Shown: piece after piece, positions 1 to 4,836 of the stretch | How the letters are laid out: each line of letters begins with the position of its first letter | Numbering within the stretch: position 1 is the first letter of the stretch | Assembly (NCBI GenBank): GCA_937858455.1 | Contig: CALLYN010000354.1 | Span: 1-5,277 of the forward strand | Length of the DNA stretch: 5,277 bases | DNA from: an uncultured Kouleothrix sp. | Lineage (GTDB): Bacteria > Chloroflexota > Chloroflexia > Chloroflexales > Roseiflexaceae | Reading direction: 5' to 3' | Notes under the pieces: generated by a model | Told to the model about the DNA's origin: nothing | What the model saw: the letters and a program-made list of their open reading frames with translations, nothing else | Database searches by the model: none | Made by a program: the position numbers and the translations under genes

Positions 1-305
1 TCGAGTACGAGGCGTTCGAGCCAATGGCGGCGAAAGTGCTGGCGCAGCTGGCCGACGAGGCGCGCACGCAGTGGCGCACCGGCGCGATCGCCATCCACCA
101 CCGCATCGGCCGGCTGGCGATCGGCGAGGCCGCCGTGCTGATCGTTGTGGCCGCGCCGCATCGCCACGAGGCATTCGAGGCCGCCGAACAGATCATGGAT
201 CGGATCAAGCAGGTCGCGCCGATCTGGAAGAAAGAGATCTGGGCCGACGGCGCGAGCGAGTGGGTAGGGGACGAGAAGGAACGCAAATCAGGTTCCAAGC
301 TCTGA
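1..305 (+). CDS. moaE: Molybdopterin synthase catalytic (large) subunit MoaE, 5' end missing
   Basis: MoaE and MoaD together put two sulfurs into precursor Z (cyclic pyranopterin monophosphate) to make molybdopterin, a cytosolic step of molybdenum cofactor synthesis. The reading frame is open from base 3, so the gene begins outside the window. About 100 residues remain and roughly the first 50 of a typical ~150-residue MoaE are missing. Visible family motifs are EYEAFEPM at the left edge, HHRIG (bases 96-110), HRHEAFEA (159-182) and IKQVAPIWKKE (204-236). By alignment to E. coli MoaE from memory, the His-Arg pair matches H103/R104, the lysine at 207-209 matches active-site K119, and the lysine at 228-230 matches K126. 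The retained C-terminal part therefore looks intact. The ATG at 24 lies inside the conserved region and is not the true start. The gene is convergent with the next one, with a 26-base gap and no convincing terminator. Confidence 0.93.
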   Translation, partial: EYEAFEPMAAKVLAQLADEARTQWRTGAIAIHHRIGRLAIGEAAVLIVVAAPHRHEAFEAAEQIMDRIKQVAPIWKKEIWADGASEWVGDEKERKSGSKL

Positions 306-331
306 GCTGTGAAGCTCTGCCTAGCGCAAAC

Positions 332-523
332 CTACTGCAGGAGCATCTCGAAGTTCGGCCGGTCGTCGCCGCCGGTGAGCCGGCGCAGGCCGCGCTGAAT
401 GGCGCGCAGCGTTTCCTCGCCGATCCAGAACGTCAGCAGCGAGCCGAGAACCAGGCCCAGCGCGCTGCCGAGCGCGGCGCCTAGAGCAAACAGAACGTAT
501 CGTGTGCTGCGGTTCGTTTCCAT
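332..523 (-). CDS. Small single-span membrane protein with a glycine-zipper-like helix
   Basis: This 63-residue protein is not one I can name. Residues 1-8 are polar and basic (METNRSTR). Residues 9-34 form one hydrophobic helix with small residues spaced as in a glycine zipper (FALGAALGSALGLVLGSLL). A charged amphipathic stretch follows (EETLRAIQRGLRRL, 36-49) with an acidic tail. The pattern resembles YtxH-like small membrane proteins, but that is only a likeness. The ATG at 521-523 was chosen because TGAGGG lies just upstream and overlaps the rsfS stop codon, leaving 7 bases between the genes. That arrangement suggests translational coupling to rsfS. A longer reading in the same frame back to 724 would overlap rsfS heavily, and its extra residues look like noise. 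It is the last gene of the leftward group. Confidence 0.72.
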   Translation of the reverse strand: METNRSTRYVLFALGAALGSALGLVLGSLLTFWIGEETLRAIQRGLRRLTGGDDRPNFEMLLQ

Positions 524-530
524 GCTACCC

Positions 531-881
531 TCACTGAACGACCACCACCGGGGTCGCCTTGCTCCAAAGACGCTCGAGCCGATAATAGTCGCGCAGGGCA
601 ACCGAGAACACATGCACGACAACATCGCCGTAGTCGAGCAACACCCAGCCCGTGTCGGGCGTACCTTCAATGCGCGCGTCGCGGCCGAACTCGCGGCCAA
701 CCGTCTCGTCGATCGTATCGACAATCGCCTTCAGCTGCCGATCGCTCTCGCCGGTGCAGATCACAAAATAATCGGCCACCGAGTTGAGCTTCTGCAGATC
801 CAGCATCACAATATCGCTAGCCTGCTTGTCTTCGGCCAGCTCCAGCGCCCGCCGCGCAAGTGCTGTGGATTCGATGATCAT
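531..881 (-). CDS. rsfS: Ribosomal silencing factor RsfS (YbeB/iojap family)
   Basis: RsfS binds ribosomal protein L14 (uL14) on the 50S subunit and blocks joining of the 30S subunit, lowering translation in starvation or stationary phase. The 116-residue protein matches the usual family length of 105-130. Family signatures in order are DIVMLDL (23-29), ADYFVICTGESDRQ (36-49), EGTPDTGWVLLDYGDVV (72-88), HVF (90-92) and YYRLERLW (99-106). The ATG at 879-881 is preceded by AGGAG only 3 bases away, which is close but usable. A near-consensus promoter lies 37-65 bases upstream, inside the gap after cvpA, so the gene need not depend on cvpA transcription. In many bacteria rsfS sits near nadD; that partner is not seen here. 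Confidence 0.95.
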   Translation of the reverse strand: MIIESTALARRALELAEDKQASDIVMLDLQKLNSVADYFVICTGESDRQLKAIVDTIDETVGREFGRDARIEGTPDTGWVLLDYGDVVVHVFSVALRDYYRLERLWSKATPVVVVQ

Positions 882-917
882 CTGCTCCTGTTCGAAGTCG
901 CGGGTTACACAGGCTAG

Positions 918-946
918 ATTCTACCAGAATTGACGTTCTATGTAAA
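918..946 (-). promoter_or_regulatory. Sigma70-type promoter for rsfS and the downstream small gene
   Basis: Read on the minus strand, TTTACA (941-946) and TAGAAT (918-923) are separated by exactly 17 bases. Each hexamer matches the sigma70/SigA consensus at 5 of 6 positions. Transcription would begin near base 911 and give a leader of about 30 bases before the rsfS ATG. The spacer also contains a short inverted pair (AGAA...TTCT), too weak to call an operator. The site sits in the 78-base gap between cvpA and rsfS, so it is well placed as an internal promoter. Confidence 0.65.
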
Positions 947-959
947 CTGGGTGTTGCGC

Positions 960-1469
960 CTACTGCCCTGTTAGCAAGCGCTGTACCGGCGAATGGAATG
1001 GCGCGGGCAGAAATACCAGCACCAGCGCGCCAAGCGCGTGCACCAGCTGCGGCGCCACGCGCGAGCGCTCCAGCGCGCCGACGAATAGCTCGGTTGAGAA
1101 AAACGCGGCGATCAGCAGCAGCACGGTGCTGACGAGCGCACCCTGCAGCAGGCCCAGCACGCCGCCGATCAGGTGGTCGAGCCAGCCCAGAAACAGCAGC
1201 CCGACAAAACGCCGCAGCAGCGTGGCCACCAGGCTGACGGCCGCGCTCACCGCCAGCAGCACGAACACAAAGCCGAGCACCTGGGCTAGCGCGCTGTTCG
1301 ACACAAACGAGCTGAGCGCGTCGGCGGCGCGGCCACCATAGCGCTGGGCCAGCACCAGGCCGGCCACCAGCCCGACCACCGACAGCACCTGCCTGATGAA
1401 GCCCCAGTAGATCCCCAGCAAGCCGCACAGCACGATCACGCTGACGACTAGCATATCGAGCGTACTCAT
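960..1469 (-). CDS. cvpA: CvpA-family inner membrane protein
   Basis: CvpA (colicin V production protein) family members are small multi-span membrane proteins. In E. coli CvpA is needed for colicin V production, and elsewhere it is linked to envelope stress and bile tolerance; its molecular activity is not settled. The 169 residues fit the family length. Hydrophobic segments lie at about 4-22, 26-42, 61-86 and 101-124, with a weaker one at 142-155. The N-terminal pattern, an acidic residue in the first helix (LDMLVVSVIVLCGLLG) followed by YWGFIRQVLSVVGLVAGL, is typical. The ATG at 1467-1469 has a good Shine-Dalgarno (TAGGAG) with a 4-base spacer. It precedes rsfS in the same direction. Nothing suggests a bacteriocin function here, so the name reflects family only. 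Confidence 0.85.
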   Translation of the reverse strand: MSTLDMLVVSVIVLCGLLGIYWGFIRQVLSVVGLVAGLVLAQRYGGRAADALSSFVSNSALAQVLGFVFVLLAVSAAVSLVATLLRRFVGLLFLGWLDHLIGGVLGLLQGALVSTVLLLIAAFFSTELFVGALERSRVAPQLVHALGALVLVFLPAPFHSPVQRLLTGQ

Positions 1470-1504
1470 AGCGCTCCTATCGATGCGCCGATATTTCGAG
1501 CGGT

Positions 1505-1529
1505 TGGGCGCGGTTTCGGCTTGCGCCCA
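1505..1529 (-). other. Stem-loop in the cvpA leader
   Basis: TGGGCGC (1505-1511) and GCGCCCA (1523-1529) form a 7-bp perfect inverted repeat with an 11-base loop. It lies between the proposed cvpA promoter and its start codon, so the RNA leader would fold here, about 35 bases upstream of the ATG. No run of U follows, so it is not an ordinary terminator. I do not recognise it as a known riboswitch. The rest of the 1470-1668 interval holds only the sites listed separately. Confidence 0.35.
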
Positions 1530-1569
1530 CGATCCGTCGATCAGCCGCCCACCCGTGTGAGGGAGTGTA

Positions 1570-1594
1570 AGTATACCACGCGCCGGCGCGCCGG
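1570..1594 (-). promoter_or_regulatory. Possible cvpA promoter next to an overlapping GC palindrome
   Basis: On the minus strand TATACT (1570-1575) is a good -10 element (5 of 6), placing a start near 1563 and a leader of about 94 bases. No good -35 is present: the position is occupied by GC-only DNA containing two overlapping perfect 12-bp palindromes, CGCGCCGGCGCG (1579-1590) and CCGGCGCGCCGG (1583-1594). A regulator could bind the palindromes, or they could be chance in GC-rich DNA. The -10 context GGTATACT also occurs at the proposed glucosidase promoter (3046-3053). Confidence 0.35.
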
Positions 1595-1637
1595 GGTAAG
1601 GGCCGCAGAAGGCGAGGGGGCGAGGGGGTGGGCCGAA

Positions 1638-1662
1638 GGACGCTGCGCGCGTCCTGGCCAGG
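1638..1662 (-). terminator. Possible terminator after the LacI-family gene
   Basis: Seven bases past the LacI-family stop codon, on the minus strand, there is a perfect 10-bp palindrome CCTGGCCAGG (1653-1662). It runs into a stem-loop GGACGC-GCGCA-GCGTCC (6-bp stem, 1638-1654). The two overlap and could be alternative folds. Only two T residues follow, so the U-tract of a standard intrinsic terminator is absent. The position right after a stop codon is the main support. Confidence 0.35.
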
Positions 1663-1668
1663 CAAGTA

Positions 1669-2673
1669 CTAATTGCGGTAGAGCGCGGTCGATTCGCGGA
1701 TGATCAGCTCGGTGGCAAAGGTCGGCAGGTCGAGCGGCTCGTCGTTCAGCATGCGCACGATCGCCTGCGCGGCCGCGCGGCCCATCGCCTGCGTAGGCTG
1801 GCGCACGGTGGTGAGCGGCGGGGTGGTGTAGGCCGAACCAACCTGGTCGTCGAACCCGATGATCGAGATGTCGTCGGGCACGCGGATGCCGTAGCGATAC
1901 AGCGCCAGCCGCGCGCCGTAGGCCATCTGGTCGTTGGCAACAAAGATCGCGGTGAAGCGGGCCGCGCGCGCCAGCAGCGCCTGCATGGCCAGCAGGCCCG
2001 ACTGCTCGGCGAAATCGCCCTCGACCACGAGCTGCGGCTCGGCGGGCAGCCCGGCGTCGGCCAGCGCGCGCAGGTAGCCTTCGCGGCGGTCGCGGGCATC
2101 CTGCTGGGCCAGCAGCCCGGTGATATGCGCGATGCGGCGGTGGCCCAGGTCGATCAGGTGGCGGGTAGCCTGGTAGCCGCCCTGCACATCGTCGACGCGC
2201 AGGCACTGGCGCTCGAAGCCGGCGATCGATCGGCCGATCGCGATCAGCGGGCGCTGGCCGGCGACCTGCTGCAGCTGCTGATCGGGCAGCGTACCCCACA
2301 GCACGATCAGGCCGTCGGCCTGGCGCTGCAGCAGCAGGTCGAGCGCGGTGGTTTCCTCGGCGGTGCGCCAGTTGCCGCTGGCGAACATCGGGTGGAAGGC
2401 GCTGCCGTGCAGCCCCTGCTCGATGCCCTGGTAGATCTCGCCGTAGAACGGGCTGAACATAGCCTGCGTCAGCACGCCGATCACCCCGGCGCGGCCGCGC
2501 GCCAGGCCCTGCGCCACGACATTCGGCCGGTAGTTCCAGCGGTTGATCACGTCGAGCACGGCGGCGCGCTTGTTCTCGGCCACCGGCACTGTGCCGTTCA
2601 GCACGCGCGAAACCGTGCTGGCCGATACGCCAGCTTCGCGGGCGATGTCGTGTATCGTTGCGGGCTTGGTCAT
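1669..2673 (-). CDS. LacI-family transcriptional repressor
   Basis: This is a sugar-responsive DNA-binding regulator of 334 residues, a normal LacI/GalR length. Domains in order are a helix-turn-helix at about 6-27 (TIHDIAREAGVSASTVSRVL), a hinge helix around YRPNVVAQGLARG (48-60), then the periplasmic-binding-protein-like sensor and dimerisation domain. The sensor shows VANDQMAYGA (245-254), IIGFDD (271-276) and PPLTTVRQP (285-293). The ATG at 2671-2673 gives the standard 5-6 residue lead into the helix-turn-helix. A GTG at 2695-2697 in frame would add 8 residues. The only AGGAG lies 14 bases before the ATG and inside that extension, so the start is not certain. It is divergent from the GH1 beta-glucosidase, so the likely effector is a beta-glucoside, cellobiose or a product of it. 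The effector cannot be read from the sequence. Confidence 0.93.
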   Translation of the reverse strand: MTKPATIHDIAREAGVSASTVSRVLNGTVPVAENKRAAVLDVINRWNYRPNVVAQGLARGRAGVIGVLTQAMFSPFYGEIYQGIEQGLHGSAFHPMFASGNWRTAEETTALDLLLQRQADGLIVLWGTLPDQQLQQVAGQRPLIAIGRSIAGFERQCLRVDDVQGGYQATRHLIDLGHRRIAHITGLLAQQDARDRREGYLRALADAGLPAEPQLVVEGDFAEQSGLLAMQALLARAARFTAIFVANDQMAYGARLALYRYGIRVPDDISIIGFDDQVGSAYTTPPLTTVRQPTQAMGRAAAQAIVRMLNDEPLDLPTFATELIIRESTALYRN

Positions 2674-2752
2674 ACGCTGAGAGGTAGCTCCTGGCACGGC
2701 ACGTCTGCGCCTTCGCGCCTTTTACAATCAATTATTCGATAGCGGTGGGCCT

Positions 2753-2781
2753 ATTATATATGCAAGCGTGGCTCTTATCAA
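2753..2781 (-). promoter_or_regulatory. Strong promoter of the LacI-family gene
   Basis: On the minus strand TTGATA (2776-2781, 5 of 6) and TATAAT (2753-2758, perfect) have an exact 17-base spacer. The start would fall near 2746, leaving about 73 bases to the ATG. The spacer contains TGCAAGCG on the plus strand (2761-2768). The same 8-mer begins at 3033, next to the glucosidase promoter, which would fit autoregulation through a shared half-site. A weak inverted repeat, ATCAATTATTCGAT (2727-2740, 5 of 7 pairs), lies just downstream of the start. Confidence 0.75.
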
Positions 2782-2850
2782 TAGGCGCGCGGCTCGCTCT
2801 GAAATCGGTTGCAGGATCAAGCGGGCCACTCGCCCGATATGCCGCTCCGG

Positions 2851-2906
2851 AGGCGTTTGCCACAAAGGCGCAAAGACAGGAACGCGCCCTGAAGCCCATG
2901 TTCTTT
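2851..2906. repeat. 56-bp direct repeat, copy 1
   Basis: This copy matches the one at 2936-2991 at 52 of 56 bases, with an offset of 85. It begins AGGCGTTTGCCACAAAGG and ends CCATGTTCTTT. It lies in the spacer between the repressor and glucosidase genes and carries no credible gene. Short frames across it are products of the repeat. 'CCACAAAGGCGCAAAGG'-like strings are, from memory, common dispersed repeats in Chloroflexota and some other phyla. A degenerate inverted relative of the core (13 of 14 bases) occurs at 2709-2722. Confidence 0.9.
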
Positions 2907-2916
2907 ACACCTGCCT

Positions 2917-2954
2917 GCCTTTGTGGCTCGCCGAAAGGCGTTTGCCACAAAGGC
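2917..2954. other. Long hairpin with GAAA loop between and into the direct repeats
   Basis: GCCTTTGTGGC (2917-2927) pairs perfectly over 11 bp with GCCACAAAGGC (2944-2954). Inside it CGCC (2929-2932) pairs with GGCG (2937-2940) around GAAA (2933-2936), a GNRA-type loop when read as plus-strand RNA. One unpaired T faces three on the other side. The right arm is part of repeat copy 2, and copy 1 offers the same right-arm sequence at 2859-2869. This is the architecture of REP/BIME-type dispersed elements; no function is shown. Confidence 0.7.
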
Positions 2955-2991
2955 GCAAAGGCAGGAACGCGCGTTGAAGCCCATGGTCTTT
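2936..2991. repeat. 56-bp direct repeat, copy 2
   Basis: This is the second copy of the repeat at 2851-2906, differing at four positions (one near the middle, a two-base change in the GCGCGTT stretch, and CATGG for CATGT). Both copies end in a TCTTT tract. The 29-base interval between copies carries an inverted partial copy of the core, which forms the hairpin listed separately. The copy ends about 40 bases before the proposed glucosidase operator. Confidence 0.9.
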
Positions 2992-3033
2992 CAAGCAAGT
3001 CGTATGCCAATCGGGGCGAAGCCCGCAGTGTCT

Positions 3034-3045
3034 GCAAGCGATTGC
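3034..3045. promoter_or_regulatory. Candidate LacI-family operator at the glucosidase promoter
   Basis: GCAAGCGATTGC is a 12-bp pseudopalindrome with 5 of 6 pairs matched and CG at its centre. Many LacI/GalR-family operators have this form (GCAA-n-CG-n-TTGC). It ends two bases before the TATACT element, inside the space a polymerase would occupy, so a bound repressor would block transcription. The neighbouring divergent LacI-family gene is the obvious candidate regulator. Its left half, TGCAAGCG, recurs exactly within the repressor's own promoter. The site was found by eye and is an inference. Confidence 0.5.
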
Positions 3046-3047
3046 GG

Positions 3048-3053
3048 TATACT
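3048..3053 (+). promoter_or_regulatory. -10 element of the probable beta-glucosidase promoter
   Basis: TATACT matches the -10 consensus at 5 of 6. No hexamer at 16-19 bases upstream resembles TTGACA, so the promoter would be weak or need another factor. A start near 3060 leaves a leader of about 65 bases to the glucosidase ATG. Confidence 0.4.
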
Positions 3054-3059
3054 ACACAG

Positions 3060-3085
3060 GCCGCGCCGCGCCGGTGCCGCGCGGC
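3060..3085 (+). other. GC-rich hairpin at the 5' end of the glucosidase leader
   Basis: GCCGCGC (3060-3066) and GCGCGGC (3079-3085) are perfect inverted arms of 7 bp around a 12-base GC-rich loop. If transcription starts near 3060, the mRNA would begin with this stem. That could protect the 5' end or simply reflect GC-rich sequence. It ends 28 bases before the Shine-Dalgarno and does not mask it. Confidence 0.35.
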
Positions 3086-3124
3086 TCTCGTGGACTCCGC
3101 AGTTCTTGAAGATGTGAGGTTCCT

Positions 3125-4513
3125 ATGCCCAAGCTCACATTCCCCAGCGATTTCCTCTGGGGTGCCGCCACCTCGTCGTACCAGATCGAAGGCGCTAGCG
3201 AAGAAGACGGCCGCGGCGAGTCGATCTGGGATCGCTTCAGCCATACCCCCGGCAAGATCGCCGACGGCAGCACCGGCGATGTCGCCTGCGACCACTACCA
3301 CCGCTGGCGCGAAGACGTAGCGCTGCTGAAAGAGCTAGGCGTCAAGTCGTACCGCTTCAGCGTGGCCTGGCCGCGCATCCAGCCCACCGGGCGCGGCCCA
3401 GCCAACCAGGCCGGCCTCGACTTCTACAGCCGCCTTGTCGACGCGCTGCTGGAGCAAGGCATCCAGCCGGCCGCGACGCTGTACCACTGGGATCTGCCGC
3501 AGGCGCTGCAGAACGAGGGCGGCTGGCCGGCGCGCGCCACCGCCGAGGCGTTTGCCGAGTACGCCGACATTGTGTCGCGCGCGCTCGGCGACCGGGTGAA
3601 GCTGTGGATGACCCACAACGAGCCGTGGTGCGCCGCGTTCCTGAGCCACCAGATCGGCGAGCACGCGCCTGGCTGGAAAGACTGGCCGGCCGCGCTGGCC
3701 GCCTGCCACCACCTGCTGCTCTCGCACGGCTGGGCCGTGCCGGTGATCCGCCGCAACAGCCCCGGCGCGTCGGTGGGGATCGTGCTGAACCCCTCGCCGG
3801 GCTACCCGGCCTCGCCGAGCGCGGCCGACGCCGACGCATACCGCTGGCACGACGGCTACATGAACCGCTGGTTTCTCGACCCGCTGTACGGCCGGCGCTA
3901 CCCGGCCGATATGCTGGCCGATCACGTTGCCGCCGGCTACCTCCCGGCCTCGGGGCCGGAGTGGCTGCGCGACGGCGACCTTGAGGCGATCGCCGTGCCT
4001 ACCGATTTCCTGGGCGTGAACTACTACACCCGCGAGGTGCTGCGCAGCAGCCGCGTGCCCGAGGAGCAGAATGCCCCGCGCACGGTGGTGCGCGCGCCGC
4101 GCGAGGAGTGGACCGAGATGGGCTGGGAGGTCTACCCCAGCGGCCTGTACGACCTGCTCATGCGCATCACCACCGACTACCGCGTGCCCAAGCTGTACAT
4201 CACCGAGAACGGCGCGAGCTACTCGGATGCTCCCGGCGCCGACGGGCGCGTGCGCGACGAGCGCCGCCGCCGCTATGTGCACGAGCACCTGGCCGCCGCC
4301 CACCGCGCGATCGAGCATGGCGCGCCGCTGGCCGGCTACTATATCTGGTCGCTGATGGACAACTTCGAGTGGGCGTTTGGCTACCGCCAGCGCTTCGGCA
4401 TTACCTGGGTCGACTTCGCGACCCAGCAGCGCACGCTGAAGGACAGCGCGCTGTGGTACCAGCAGGTAGTGGCCGAGAATGCGATCGACGCGAGCTATAG
4501 CAATCCTACATGA
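3125..4513 (+). CDS. Family 1 glycoside hydrolase, beta-glucosidase
   Basis: The enzyme removes beta-linked glucose (often also galactose or fucose) from the non-reducing end of cellobiose and other beta-glycosides, with retention of configuration. The 462 residues are a full-length GH1 barrel. Visible motifs are FLWGAATSSYQIEGA (10-24, including sugar-binding Q20), YRFSVAWPRI (76-85), LYHWDLP (119-125, H121), MTHNEPW (162-168) with acid/base E166, FLGVNYYTRE (295-304), YITENGASY (358-366) with nucleophile E361, and YIWSLMDNFEWAFGY (406-420) with substrate-binding E415 and W416. All key residues are present. There is no signal peptide, so it is probably cytosolic. The ATG at 3125 has GTGAGGT (3114-3120) upstream. 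The last codons (YSNPT and stop) lie in an inverted-repeat element, so the natural C-terminus may have been altered. Exact sugar preference cannot be told. Regulation is probably by the divergent LacI-family protein. Confidence 0.96.
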   Translation: MPKLTFPSDFLWGAATSSYQIEGASEEDGRGESIWDRFSHTPGKIADGSTGDVACDHYHRWREDVALLKELGVKSYRFSVAWPRIQPTGRGPANQAGLDFYSRLVDALLEQGIQPAATLYHWDLPQALQNEGGWPARATAEAFAEYADIVSRALGDRVKLWMTHNEPWCAAFLSHQIGEHAPGWKDWPAALAACHHLLLSHGWAVPVIRRNSPGASVGIVLNPSPGYPASPSAADADAYRWHDGYMNRWFLDPLYGRRYPADMLADHVAAGYLPASGPEWLRDGDLEAIAVPTDFLGVNYYTREVLRSSRVPEEQNAPRTVVRAPREEWTEMGWEVYPSGLYDLLMRITTDYRVPKLYITENGASYSDAPGADGRVRDERRRRYVHEHLAAAHRAIEHGAPLAGYYIWSLMDNFEWAFGYRQRFGITWVDFATQQRTLKDSALWYQQVVAENAIDASYSNPT

Positions 4514-4596
4514 GTCATAAAAAGCAGGGGCCAGGGGGGCGCAGCCCCCCAAAGAAAAATCTCCTCCCCTTTATGAATCCGATAGGATTGCTATAG
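4495..4596. mobile_element. 102-bp MITE-like inverted-repeat element overlapping the glucosidase 3' end
   Basis: CTATAGCAATCCTA (4495-4508) returns as its perfect reverse complement at 4583-4596. The pairing resumes further in with CATAAA (4516-4521) against TTTATG (4570-4575), giving 27-base arms that match at 23 positions. Inside are a second pair, AGGGG/CCCCT (4526-4530, 4566-4570), and a G/C hairpin. There is no coding capacity. The ends contain TATAG/CTATA, which could reflect insertion at a TA dinucleotide as in IS630/Tc1-related elements, but no clear target duplication is seen beyond that. The left arm supplies the end of the GH1 gene. An alternative is a dispersed transcription-terminating palindrome. 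Confidence 0.65.
4534..4550 (+). terminator. G/C hairpin downstream of the glucosidase, possible terminator
   Basis: GGGGGGC (4534-4540), loop GCA, GCCCCCC (4544-4550) make a 7-bp all-GC stem 20 bases after the GH1 stop codon. The plus strand continues with an A-rich stretch, not T. On the minus strand a TTTTT run lies 13 bases past the stem. It is therefore not a textbook intrinsic terminator in either direction, though the stem itself is very stable. It sits at the centre of the inverted-repeat element. Confidence 0.35.
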
Positions 4597-4628
4597 CCAG
4601 CCGTGCATCTGCAGAGAAAGAGGCGACG

Positions 4629-4832
4629 ATGACCGAAGCTCTTGTGCTGCTGCCGCAGCCGCGCGCGCTGGCGCGGCACGCTGGCCAGCACCAGCTCGAC
4701 GGAGCGCGGCGGATCGCGCTCGACGGCGCGTGTCCGGACTGGTTCATGCCCAATGCCGACGCGCGTGGCTACTACCGCTTCGATCTCGATGCGAAACTGC
4801 TGACCGAAGTCCGCGCCCTCGCTGGAGAGTGA
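4629..4832 (+). pseudogene. Chimeric fragment: GH20 hexosaminidase-like N-terminus joined to an M1-aminopeptidase-like piece
   Basis: This 67-codon frame has a normal start: ATG at 4629 with AAAGAGG 5 bases upstream. Residues 1-34 (ALVLLPQPRALARHAG, then RRIALDG) look like the N-terminal domain of a GH20 beta-N-acetylhexosaminidase, an enzyme that releases terminal GlcNAc or GalNAc and normally has 500 or more residues. From about residue 35 the sequence changes to CPDWFMPNADARGYYRFDLD, which resembles the W-x-PNA-x-GYYR motif in the middle of M1 family metallopeptidases. It ends at a TGA after LLTEVRALAGE. Neither family's catalytic region is present, so it cannot encode either enzyme. A GH20 gene after GH1 would make sense as a glycan-degradation operon, so the first part is probably the genuine resident. 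Both family calls are from short motifs and memory. Confidence 0.5.
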
Positions 4833-4836
4833 AACG

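Noticed and set aside
297..318. Short inverted repeat GAGCT/AGCTC and direct repeat AAGCTCT at the end of moaE as a terminator
   Set aside because: The stem is only 5 bp, is not GC-rich and has no T-tract.
960..1469. Colicin V biosynthesis or a bacteriocin system
   Set aside because: The CvpA family is widespread in bacteria without colicin genes, and no bacteriocin, immunity or export genes are in the window.
1541..2731. Open frame of 396 codons on the minus strand overlapping the LacI-family gene in another frame
   Set aside because: The overlapping frame has a clear helix-turn-helix and sensor domain. This one is low-complexity Arg/Ala/Pro sequence.
2851..2991. CRISPR array
   Set aside because: There are only two repeat copies, each 56 bp, with an interval that is itself an inverted piece of the repeat. 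No cas gene is present.
2732..3320. Frames on both strands across the repressor-glucosidase spacer
   Set aside because: They run through the direct repeats and hairpin. Repeated peptide strings such as AFVAN come from the DNA repeats, and no family is recognisable.
3335..4552. Open frame of 405 codons on the minus strand across the glucosidase
   Set aside because: It is antisense to a GH1 gene with all catalytic motifs. Its product is rich in Ala, Arg, Val and His without family motifs, as expected of a GC-rich shadow frame.
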